From assembly GCF_029395675.1 (NCBI RefSeq), contig NZ_CP115184.1:1116001-1180000 (forward strand): 64,000 nucleotides of DNA, in the 5' to 3' direction. The translations under genes and the position numbers were made by a program. This DNA is from Janibacter cremeus (GTDB lineage: Bacteria > Actinomycetota > Actinomycetes > Actinomycetales > Dermatophilaceae). Position 1 is the stretch's first letter, and every line of letters begins with the position of its first letter. Shown in pieces: positions 36,618-44,299 of this stretch. The notes under the pieces are model-generated. The model was not told the origin of the DNA, searched no databases, and saw only the letters and a program-made list of their open reading frames with translations.

Positions 36618-37460
36618 TCAGCTCCGGTCGATGGAGCTGGCCTTCTTCGACGGGTAGAGCCTCTTGGCGAGCGGGATGAGCTCCGGGAAGTGGTGGATCG
36701 CCTTCCAGGCCGCCTTCTGGCCGGGACCGAGGGAGGCCAGGTAGGCCAGTCGACGCCACCGCACGTCCCAGGGCTCGTCGCGCCCCCGAGCCGTCGCCTC
36801 GTCACGGTGGAAGCTGAGGGCGTGCAGACCGTTGGCCCACCGGGGGTCACCATTGACCTCGGCGTCCCAGCGACGCTCGACGCGCCACTGCGGGTGCCGG
36901 GCGATGAACTCCTCGTGGGCGCCGCTGACCATCGGGTAGCTCGCGTCGTCGACGAGGACGATCGCCTCGTCCGCCAGCCACGGCTCGATGATCCCCAGCG
37001 CGAGGTAGTGCGAGAGCCCCGTGTGCTCCCCGTCGTAGAAGTAGACCCCGACCGGCCGGTCGATGATGCCGGGGCGACGCAGCAGCGAGAAGCAGTTGCC
37101 CTCGATCAGCCGCACGTCCGCGTGGTCGGCGTACGTGGCCAGGTTGCGCTCCAGCTCGGCCCGGGCCTCCTGGCCCTGCATGCCGAACTCGAGGTAGTTC
37201 TCCACGACGTAGAACGCCTTGTCGTCCACGTCCTGCACCGCGGCGCACATGGAGCGGCCCTTGTAGCTCCCGACCTCCAGGTAGCACTCGTCGGGGGGCA
37301 TCACCCGGGCGGCGGCGTTGAGCACCGCGAGCTCGTTGGCCGAGGTGTAGCCGGCCACCGAGTCCGCGATCCCCGCGAAGCGCCGGTCCCGTGGCGAGCT
37401 CGTCCTCGGGTCGCCGTCGAACGCCCGCTCGACCTCCGCGAGGAACTCCTCGACCCGCAT
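36618..37460 (-). CDS. Class I SAM-dependent methyltransferase (Methyltransf_24-like)
   Basis: 280 residues. Motif I is YLEVGSYKGRSM, followed by FYVVENY and a VYFYDGEHTGLSH segment typical of glycan-linked methyltransferases of this fold; the C-terminal third is Arg/Trp-rich and family-specific. Cytosolic. ATG overlaps the stop of the upstream membrane protein by one base (TGATG). Placed within the envelope locus, sugar O-methylation is a reasonable guess, but the substrate is unknown. Confidence 0.82.
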   Translation of the reverse strand: MRVEEFLAEVERAFDGDPRTSSPRDRRFAGIADSVAGYTSANELAVLNAAARVMPPDECYLEVGSYKGRSMCAAVQDVDDKAFYVVENYLEFGMQGQEARAELERNLATYADHADVRLIEGNCFSLLRRPGIIDRPVGVYFYDGEHTGLSHYLALGIIEPWLADEAIVLVDDASYPMVSGAHEEFIARHPQWRVERRWDAEVNGDPRWANGLHALSFHRDEATARGRDEPWDVRWRRLAYLASLGPGQKAAWKAIHHFPELIPLAKRLYPSKKASSIDRS

Positions 37461-38008
37461 CAGCGCCAGCCGTCCGAGGACCAGTCGTCGTCCGCACGGC
37501 GCCGGGGTCCCGGATCCGTGAAGTCGTCGTCCCGCAGCACGGAGCGGCGCCCGCCCGCCCGCCGACGGGCCGAGCGGCTGTCCTCGGGGGCGAGGTCGTC
37601 GTCGCGGTCACGCAGGTCGGTGTCGCGCTCGCGCGCGTCGGCGCGCAAGTCGATGTCGTCGTGGCGCCGGCGGCGCGGGCGGTCGTCGTCGTCATCGTCC
37701 CAGTCGTCGTCACCGCGCTGGCCACGCAGCAGCCACACCGCGCCCAGCCCGACGAGGGAGGCCCCGGAGAGACCGGAGTAGATCGCCTTGTTGCGGGCGA
37801 TCGTCTCGGGGTCGTTGCAGACGTTCTTCGCGTCGGTGTTCGGTGAGCTCGGGGACCCGCACTTGAAGATGCCCTGCTGTCCCCCGGTCTCCAGGACGAC
37901 GGGAGTGGTGTAGAAGAACACCGCGGCGAAGATCAACGGGATCCCGAGGATGATCGCGAGGGGGGCGATCTGGCGTGTGGTGGACGTCGCCTCGGTGTGG
38001 TCGGTCAT
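37460..38008 (-). CDS. Membrane protein with Asp/Arg-rich tail
   Basis: 182 residues. Two hydrophobic helices (about 15-35 and 77-95) flank a 40-residue extracytoplasmic loop with two cysteines (FKCGSP and NVCNDP) that could form a disulfide. The last 85 residues are almost entirely Asp and Arg, including a run of six Asp and RPRRRR, a disordered zwitterionic cytoplasmic tail. I recognise no domain. ATG at 38008 has a TAATGT -10 box 7 bases upstream (leaderless). It is co-transcribed with the downstream methyltransferase. Confidence 0.72.
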   Translation of the reverse strand: MTDHTEATSTTRQIAPLAIILGIPLIFAAVFFYTTPVVLETGGQQGIFKCGSPSSPNTDAKNVCNDPETIARNKAIYSGLSGASLVGLGAVWLLRGQRGDDDWDDDDDDRPRRRRHDDIDLRADARERDTDLRDRDDDLAPEDSRSARRRAGGRRSVLRDDDFTDPGPRRRADDDWSSDGWR

Positions 38009-38015
38009 GCCGCGA

Positions 38016-38021
38016 ACATTA
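38016..38021 (-). promoter_or_regulatory. -10 box of leaderless membrane-protein promoter
   Basis: TAATGT on the minus strand, 7 bases before the ATG at 38008. A TAATAA at 38035-38040 on the plus strand may serve the divergent acyltransferase. Confidence 0.55.
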
Positions 38022-38066
38022 CCCGCCGGTCGGGTAATAATGGGGCGCCCCCTTCGGAATCAGGTC

Positions 38067-40016
38067 ATGACCGCGACAGTCTCAGCCCGCCAGCACACGT
38101 CCCTGCCCTATCGCCCCGCCATCGACGGCCTGCGGGCGTTCGCCGTCCTCTCCGTCATCTGCTTCCACCTCCTCCCGGCGAGCATGCCCGGGGGCTGGTT
38201 CGGCGTGGACGTGTTCTTCGTCATCTCCGGCTTCCTCATCACGGCGCTGCTGCTGGCCGAGTACCGGCGTGAGCGGGGCCACATCGACCTCGTCGGCTTC
38301 TGGTTCGCCCGTGCCCGACGGCTCCTCCCCGCGCTCTTCCTCGTGCTCGCCGCCGTCCTCGTCGGGGCGACCTTCCTCACCGTCTCGGGACGCACCGGCA
38401 ACGTGGCCGGGGACGTCCTGGCCACCCTGGGGTACGTCGCGAACTGGCGTTTCGTGCTCGGCGACGAGGCGTACTTCGGCCAGGTGGCCTCGCCCTCGCC
38501 GCTGCGGCACGCCTGGTCGCTGGCGGTCGAGGAGCAGTTCTACCTCGCCTACCCCGTGCTCCTCATCGGACTGCTCGCGCTCATCCGCCGGCGGGCCACC
38601 CTCGTCGCGGTCCTCGTGGTCGCCAGCGCTGCCTCCGCGGTGCTCATGGCGCACCTGCACCATCCGGGGCTCGACCCGAGCCGCGTCTACTACGGCACCG
38701 ACACCCGCGCCCACCAGCTGCTCGTGGGCGCTGCCGTCGCCGCCGTGATCAGCGGGGGCCCCGGAGCGATCGACCGCGAGAAGGTGCGGATCCTCGACAT
38801 GTGGTGCCGTCGGCTCGCCCTGCCGGCGCTGCTCGTGGTGGTGTCGACCTTCTGGTGGGCCGGTCCCGCCCAGGACGCCATCTTCGAGGGCCTGGCCGTG
38901 CCGCTCTCCCTGACCGTCTGCGTGGTCCTCGTCGCCGCGACGAGCCCCACGCCGTCGCGGGCCCGCAGGCTGCTCTCGTGGGAGCCGCTGCGGCGGATCG
39001 GGATGGTCTCGTACGGCCTGTACCTGTGGCACTGGCCCATCATCATCTTCCTCAACGACCAGGTCCTGCCCACACCGACCGCACCACGCGTCGCGCTGCA
39101 GGCGGGACTCACCGCCCTCCTGACCTGGTTGTCCTACCGGTACGTCGAGCGCCCGGTCCGCCGGGGGGGCATCAGGGCTCTGGTCCCCCGACTGCCCAGG
39201 GCGAGCGCGGTCGTGGCCTGGGCGGCGGTCCCCGCGCTGGTCGTCGGTGCGGTCACGATGCCGGCGGCTGCCCGCACCGTCGCGACGACGACGGCGTCGG
39301 CCGGCGAGCTGACCATCCCCCAGCCCGCGTACCGCCCCACCGGCGAGATGATCTCGGTCACCTTCGTCGGCAACTCGGTCCCACGGAGCCTGATCACCTA
39401 CTTCACCTCCTCGAACCACCCGGACATCCGCCTCCACGACACGACGAACATCGGCTGCGACCCCTTGGCGGCACCCAAGTTCAGCGACGGGAAGGTCCAG
39501 CCGGAGCAGGACGGGTGCTCTGCCTGGCGGGCCGGATTGGGTGAGGAGATCGCGGCAGACGACCCCGACGTGGTCGTCTGGTTCGCGGCGCACACCATGG
39601 TGACCGACCGGATCGTCCACGGCCGGGTGGTCGAGTTCGGTTCGCCCGCGTGGGTCGATCTCATCGAGGACGGACTGGACAGGGCCCGATCGGCCGCCGG
39701 GAGCAGTGAGTTCGCCGTCATGAACGTCGCCTGCCACGAGATGCCGACCTTCAACAGCGAGGAGATCCAGCGCGTCAACGACCCGGAGTACGTCACGACC
39801 CTCAACCGGACGGTCTCGGCCTGGGCGGAGGAGAACGACGTGCCGGTCCTGGACCAGTACTCCCTCCTGTGCCCGGGCGATAAGTACCACGACACGATCA
39901 ACGACGTTCCGCTGTACCAGGACTCGATCCACTTCACGGGCGAGTCCGGACCGGTCTTCTGGCGGTGGCTCGCCCCGCGCCTGCAGCGGATCTCCCGTGG
40001 GCAGGACCTCTCGTGA
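38067..40016 (+). CDS. Acyltransferase 3 / SGNH hydrolase-like protein (OatA-type)
   Basis: 649 residues. The N-terminal acyltransferase-3 membrane domain starts YRPAIDGLRAFAVLSVICFHL, with WFGVDVFFVISGFLI and about ten helices to about 400. The C-terminal extracytoplasmic SGNH domain (about 425-640) has block I as FVGNSVPRS (GNS instead of the usual GDS) near 431-439 and the DSIH dyad near 616-619. Such proteins acetylate peptidoglycan or wall glycans, passing the acyl group from the membrane to the SGNH domain. ATG at 38067 is preferred; an in-frame ATG at 38040 is possible. Its stop overlaps the next gene (GTGA). Confidence 0.88.
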   Translation: MTATVSARQHTSLPYRPAIDGLRAFAVLSVICFHLLPASMPGGWFGVDVFFVISGFLITALLLAEYRRERGHIDLVGFWFARARRLLPALFLVLAAVLVGATFLTVSGRTGNVAGDVLATLGYVANWRFVLGDEAYFGQVASPSPLRHAWSLAVEEQFYLAYPVLLIGLLALIRRRATLVAVLVVASAASAVLMAHLHHPGLDPSRVYYGTDTRAHQLLVGAAVAAVISGGPGAIDREKVRILDMWCRRLALPALLVVVSTFWWAGPAQDAIFEGLAVPLSLTVCVVLVAATSPTPSRARRLLSWEPLRRIGMVSYGLYLWHWPIIIFLNDQVLPTPTAPRVALQAGLTALLTWLSYRYVERPVRRGGIRALVPRLPRASAVVAWAAVPALVVGAVTMPAAARTVATTTASAGELTIPQPAYRPTGEMISVTFVGNSVPRSLITYFTSSNHPDIRLHDTTNIGCDPLAAPKFSDGKVQPEQDGCSAWRAGLGEEIAADDPDVVVWFAAHTMVTDRIVHGRVVEFGSPAWVDLIEDGLDRARSAAGSSEFAVMNVACHEMPTFNSEEIQRVNDPEYVTTLNRTVSAWAEENDVPVLDQYSLLCPGDKYHDTINDVPLYQDSIHFTGESGPVFWRWLAPRLQRISRGQDLS

Positions 40017-41044
40017 GCCGCACCGACGCCGTGGTCCTCGCCGGCGGCCTGGGCCGACGGATGCACCCGCTCACGCTGGACTGCCCCAAGCCGCTGCTCC
40101 CCGTCGGTCCGTGGACCCTCATGGAGCACCAGGTCGCGGCCCTCGCCCGCGCCGGCGTCGAGCGGATCGTCCTGTCCACCGGGTACCGCCACGACGACTT
40201 CGAGGAGCTCGTCACCGCACTCCGGGCGAAGGGGGTGGACCTCACCACGGTCGTCGAGGACAGCCCCCTGGGCACCGGAGGGGGCCTGCGTGAGGCCCTG
40301 CGGTCCCTGCCCGGGGCGGATGCCGTCATCGTCCTCAACGGGGACCTGCTCACCGGGCACGACCTCGCCGCGCAGGTGGACCTCCTGCGAGCGGCGCCCC
40401 CCACCGTGATCGCCTCGGTCCACGTGCGCACGGTCCCCGACGCCCGGCCGTACGGCAGCGCCCTCGTGGCCGGCGACGGACGCATCACCGCCTTCGTCGA
40501 GAAGTCGGCCACGCCCCCTTCGCCCACGGTCAACGCCGGTACCTACGTCGTGCGCCCCGGGCTGCTGCTCGACGCCGTCCCCGGCACCGGTGTCGCCTCG
40601 CTCGAACGGGACGTCTTCCCCGGGCTCGCGGAGCGGGGCGCCCTGCTCGCCCACCGCGAGGACGCCTACTTCCTCGACGTCGGCTCACCCGCCGCGCTCG
40701 TCGAGGCCACGCGTGACCTCCTGCTCGCCCCGTGGCCCGGCGCGGCACCGACGCCCCGCGGTGAGTTCCTCGCCCTGCCGGGGGCCGACGTCGCACCGGA
40801 CGCCCGACTGTCGGCAGGGACCGTCGTCCACCCGGGCGCGCGCATCGGCCCGGGAGCACGGTTGGAGTCGGCCGTCGTGCTCGCGGGTGCGCGGGTCGAC
40901 GAGGGCGCCGAGGTGGTCCGCTCGGTGGTCGGACGCCACGCCCGCGTCGGCGCCCGCTCCCGGGTCGTGGACACCGCCCTCGGCAGCGGCCAGCAGGTGG
41001 CCCCGCACACGCACCTCACCGACACGGTCCGCCCCGGCGCCTGA
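40013..41044 (+). CDS. Sugar-phosphate nucleotidyltransferase with left-handed beta-helix
   Basis: 343 residues. The N-terminal nucleotidyltransferase domain has VVLAGGLGRRMHPLT and PKPLLPVG, VLNGDLLTG (metal-binding Asp) and VEKSATPP. From about 245 a hexapeptide-repeat beta-helix follows (PDARLSAGTVVHPGARIGPG). It resembles mannose-1-phosphate guanylyltransferases and the HddC enzymes that make GDP-heptose from heptose 1-phosphate. As the only nucleotidyltransferase in the locus, it may complete the hddA-gmhA-gmhB pathway; that is inference, and GDP-mannose synthesis is the main alternative. GTG overlaps the upstream TGA. Confidence 0.85.
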   Translation: MSRTDAVVLAGGLGRRMHPLTLDCPKPLLPVGPWTLMEHQVAALARAGVERIVLSTGYRHDDFEELVTALRAKGVDLTTVVEDSPLGTGGGLREALRSLPGADAVIVLNGDLLTGHDLAAQVDLLRAAPPTVIASVHVRTVPDARPYGSALVAGDGRITAFVEKSATPPSPTVNAGTYVVRPGLLLDAVPGTGVASLERDVFPGLAERGALLAHREDAYFLDVGSPAALVEATRDLLLAPWPGAAPTPRGEFLALPGADVAPDARLSAGTVVHPGARIGPGARLESAVVLAGARVDEGAEVVRSVVGRHARVGARSRVVDTALGSGQQVAPHTHLTDTVRPGA

Positions 41045-41062
41045 TCCGGGTCGGCCTCCCGC

Positions 41063-43732
41063 TCAGTGGGCGGCGCTGTGCCAGGTGTCGCCGAGCCCGA
41101 TGGACACGTCGAGCGGGACGTCCATCTCGACAGCAGCGCCCATCTCGGCGCGGACCATCGCCTCGACCTGCTCCGCCTCGCCCGGTGCCACCTCGATGAC
41201 GAGCTCGTCGTGCACCTGCAGCAGCACCCGGGAGTCGAGTGCCGAGCGGGTCAGCCCCTCGTCGACACGCAGCATCGCCACCTTCATGATGTCGGCCGCG
41301 GAGCCCTGGATCGGCGCGTTGAGCGCCATCCGCTCCGCCATCTGACGGCGCTGTCGGTTGTCGCTGCCGAGGTCGGGCAGGTACCGGCGGCGGCCGAGCA
41401 TCGTCTCGGTCCAACCGGTGGCGCGGGCGCGGTCGACGATCTCCTCGAGGTAGTCACGCACCCCGCCGAAGCGCTCGAAGTACTCCTCCATGAGGCCGGA
41501 CGCCTCGCCCGTGGAGATGCCCAGCTGCTTGGACAGCCCGAAGGCACTCAGGCCGTACGCCAGGCCGTAGGACATCGCCTTGACCTTGCTGCGCATCTCC
41601 GGTGTCACCTCCTCCGGCGCGACGGAGAAGACGCGCGCGCCGACGAATCGGTGCAGGTCCTCGCCCGTGCGGAAGGCCTCGATGAGTCCCTCGTCACCGG
41701 ACAGGTGCGCCATCACGCGCATCTCGATCTGGCTGTAGTCGGCCGACATCAGGGTCTCGTAGCCGGGTCCGACGACGAAGACCTCGCGGATGCGTCGCCC
41801 CTCCTCGGTGCGGATCGGGATGTTCTGCAGGTTGGGATCGGTCGAGGACAACCGCCCCGTGGCCGCGATCGTCTGCTGGTAGGTCGTGTGGATCCGACCG
41901 TCGTCGGCGATGGACTTGATCAGGCCCTCGACGGTGACGCGCAGGCGGGTGGCGTCACGATGGCGCAGCAGGGCCTCCAGGAAGGGGTGCTCCGTCTTGG
42001 CGTAGAGGTCCGCCAGCGCGTCCGCGTCCGTGGTGTACCCCGTCTTGGTCCTGCGGGTCTTCGGCAGACCCAGGGTGTCGAAGAGCACGGCCTGCAGCTG
42101 CTTCGGTGAGCCGAGGTTGATCTGCTCGTCACCGATCGCCGCCCACGCGTCGGCCTGGGCCGCAGCGACCTTGCCGGCGAAGTCCGACTCGAGCCCGTCC
42201 AGGGCGTCGCGGTCGACGGCGATCCCCGCCGACTCCATCCGGGCGAGGACGCCCACGACGGGCAGCTCGACGTCACGCATGAGCCGGGTGCCACCCGTCT
42301 CCTCGACCTGCACCTCGAGCACCTCGGCGAGCTCCACGGCGGCCGCCGCGCGGACCATCGCGCCCCGGCCGGCCTCGGTGTCGTCGGCCGAGAAGTCAAG
42401 CATCCCCTGGTCCTGCGGCTCCTCGTCGCCCCCGGAGAGGTCCCGACCGAGGTGGCGCACCGCGAGGTCGGCCAGGTCGTAGGAGCGCTGGTCGGGTCGC
42501 ACGAGGTAGGCCGCGATGGCCGTGTCGACGACGAGCCCGGACAGCGGCAGGCCGGTGGCCGCGAGGGCGAGCATCGGGCCCTTCGCGTCGTGGAGGACCT
42601 TGGGTCGCTCGCCGTCGGTGATCCAGTCCCGCAGTGCCTTCTCGTCGGCCGCGTCGAGGCCGGGGACACTGACGAATGCCGCGGTCCCGTCGACCGTGGC
42701 GAGCCCGAGACCGGTGACCTCGCCGCTGCCCCGGCCCCATTCGCCGACGACCTCGACGCCCAGCCGGCCCGAGCCGTGCTCGGCGAGCCACCCGGCCACC
42801 TCACCCTCGGCGAGCACCGTTCCGTCGACCTCGATACCACCGCTGACCTCGGTCTCCGCCGTGTCGAAGGTGGAGAAGAGCCGGTCGCGCAGGACGCGGA
42901 ACTCGAGGCTGTCGAAGAGGGTGTGGACCTTCTCCCGGTCCCACTCCCTGCGCTCGACGTCGGCGATGCCGATGGGGATGGGGGTGTCGCGCACCAGCGC
43001 GTTGAGCCGTCGGTTGCGCAGGACCTGGTCGAGGTTGTCGCGCAGCGACTGCCCGGCCTTGCCGCCGATCTGGTCGACGGCCGCGACGATGCCCTGCAGG
43101 TCGCCGTGGGCGCCCAGCCACTTCGCCGCGGTCTTGGGCCCCACCCCGGGGACGCCCGGGAGGTTGTCACTCGCCTCGCCGACGAGGGCCGCGAGGTCGC
43201 TGTACCGCTCGGGCCCGACGCCGTACTTCTCCAGCACCGCGGCCGGTGTCATCCGGGCGAGGTCGGAGACGCCCTTCCTCGGGTAGAGGACCGTGGTGTG
43301 CTCGTCGATGAGCTGCAGGGTGTCGCGGTCACCCGAGCAGATGAGCACGTCCATGCCCGCCGCGCGCCCCTGCGTGGCGAGGGTGGCGATGATGTCGTCG
43401 GCCTCGTAGCCCTCGAGCTGCACGTGGCTGATGTTCAACGCGTCGAGGACCTCCCGCAGCAGCGGGATCTGGCCGGCGAAGGCATCCGGAGTGGCGTTGC
43501 GGCCGGCCTTGTACTCCGAGTACTCGTCGCTGCGGAAGGTCGCCCGCGAGACGTCGAAGGCCACCGCGACGTGCGTGGGGTCCTCGTCACGCAGCACGTT
43601 GATCAGCATCGCGACGAATCCGTACACGCCGTTGGTGTGCTGGCCCGTGCTCGTCGAGAAGTTCTCCGCGGGCAGGGCGAAGAAGGCGCGGTAGGCGAGG
43701 GAGTGTCCATCCAGCAGCAGTAGTCGACTCAC
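41063..43732 (-). CDS. polA: DNA polymerase I
   Basis: 889 residues. The N-terminal 5' nuclease (about 1-290) has LLLDGHSLAYRAFFALP and YEADDIIATLA; the central 3'-5' exonuclease-like region (about 300-480) reads GVEVVG where the catalytic DxE is expected, so proofreading is probably lost, as is usual in actinobacteria. The polymerase domain has motif A SADYSQIEMRVMAHLSGDEG near 663 and motif C QVHDELVIEV near 838. GTG at 43732 has a TAGGCT -10 box 7 bases upstream (leaderless). In M. tuberculosis it adjoins rpsA. It converges with the nucleotidyltransferase. Confidence 0.97.
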   Translation of the reverse strand: MSRLLLLDGHSLAYRAFFALPAENFSTSTGQHTNGVYGFVAMLINVLRDEDPTHVAVAFDVSRATFRSDEYSEYKAGRNATPDAFAGQIPLLREVLDALNISHVQLEGYEADDIIATLATQGRAAGMDVLICSGDRDTLQLIDEHTTVLYPRKGVSDLARMTPAAVLEKYGVGPERYSDLAALVGEASDNLPGVPGVGPKTAAKWLGAHGDLQGIVAAVDQIGGKAGQSLRDNLDQVLRNRRLNALVRDTPIPIGIADVERREWDREKVHTLFDSLEFRVLRDRLFSTFDTAETEVSGGIEVDGTVLAEGEVAGWLAEHGSGRLGVEVVGEWGRGSGEVTGLGLATVDGTAAFVSVPGLDAADEKALRDWITDGERPKVLHDAKGPMLALAATGLPLSGLVVDTAIAAYLVRPDQRSYDLADLAVRHLGRDLSGGDEEPQDQGMLDFSADDTEAGRGAMVRAAAAVELAEVLEVQVEETGGTRLMRDVELPVVGVLARMESAGIAVDRDALDGLESDFAGKVAAAQADAWAAIGDEQINLGSPKQLQAVLFDTLGLPKTRRTKTGYTTDADALADLYAKTEHPFLEALLRHRDATRLRVTVEGLIKSIADDGRIHTTYQQTIAATGRLSSTDPNLQNIPIRTEEGRRIREVFVVGPGYETLMSADYSQIEMRVMAHLSGDEGLIEAFRTGEDLHRFVGARVFSVAPEEVTPEMRSKVKAMSYGLAYGLSAFGLSKQLGISTGEASGLMEEYFERFGGVRDYLEEIVDRARATGWTETMLGRRRYLPDLGSDNRQRRQMAERMALNAPIQGSAADIMKVAMLRVDEGLTRSALDSRVLLQVHDELVIEVAPGEAEQVEAMVRAEMGAAVEMDVPLDVSIGLGDTWHSAAH

Positions 43733-43739
43733 GCGCGCC

Positions 43740-43745
43740 AGCCTA
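43740..43745 (-). promoter_or_regulatory. -10 box of leaderless polA promoter
   Basis: TAGGCT on the minus strand, 7 bases before the polA GTG; there is no Shine-Dalgarno sequence in between. Confidence 0.55.
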
Positions 43746-43855
43746 CGACGGAGACGACGGCCACCGCCGCGCCCCGCGTGACGGTGGCCCGGTCGCCCGG
43801 CCCCCGGGCGTCATGGCAGGCTGGCCCACGACCACAACAGATGTAGGAGCCATCG

Positions 43856-44299
43856 ATGACCGAGACCACCGGACCCGCCGGAGCCACGGCCTTCTCCCTC
43901 GAGGCGCTCAACGCCCACCGGGGCTCCCTCGGTGAGCGCATGGGCATCGAGATCCTCGAGGCGGCTCCGGAGCGCGTGGTGGCACGCATGCCCGTCGAGG
44001 GGAACACCCAGCCGTACGGCCTGCTCCACGGCGGGGCGAACGTCGTGCTCGCGGAGACGGTCGGGTCGATCGGCTCGGCGATGCACGGCGCTCTCTCGGG
44101 CAAGATCTCGGTCGGTCTCGACATCAACGCCACCCACCACCGGGCCGCTCGTGCCGGCTGGGTGACGGCCACGGCCGTGCCGGTCGCGCTCGGCGGCACG
44201 CTCACGAGCTACGAGATCACCATCACCGACGACGGAGGTCGCCGTACCTGCACCTGCAGGCTCACGTGCCTGCTGCGCGACCAGCCGCCCGGCAGCTGA
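43856..44299 (+). CDS. PaaI family hotdog thioesterase
   Basis: 147 residues, a single hotdog domain. PYGLLHGGANVVLAETVGS (about 53-71) with the catalytic Glu and the G-D-like GLDINATHHRAARAG segment are typical of PaaI/MenI acyl-CoA thioesterases. A role in menaquinone synthesis (DHNA-CoA hydrolysis) or general acyl-CoA clearance is possible; nothing nearby decides it. ATG follows TAGGAG with 6-base spacing. It is divergent from polA, as in mycobacteria, and its stop abuts the next start. Confidence 0.88.
   Translation: MTETTGPAGATAFSLEALNAHRGSLGERMGIEILEAAPERVVARMPVEGNTQPYGLLHGGANVVLAETVGSIGSAMHGALSGKISVGLDINATHHRAARAGWVTATAVPVALGGTLTSYEITITDDGGRRTCTCRLTCLLRDQPPGS

Noticed and set aside
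37470..37740. Tandem repeat or CRISPR-like pattern in the Asp/Arg codons
   Set aside because: The GTC/GTCGTC runs come from Asp and Arg codons of one gene; there are no regular repeat-spacer units.
14459..43731. Envelope locus as a recent genomic island
   Set aside because: No integrase, tRNA junction, direct repeats or change in base composition marks its ends, and the 9-mer and leaderless boxes continue through it.
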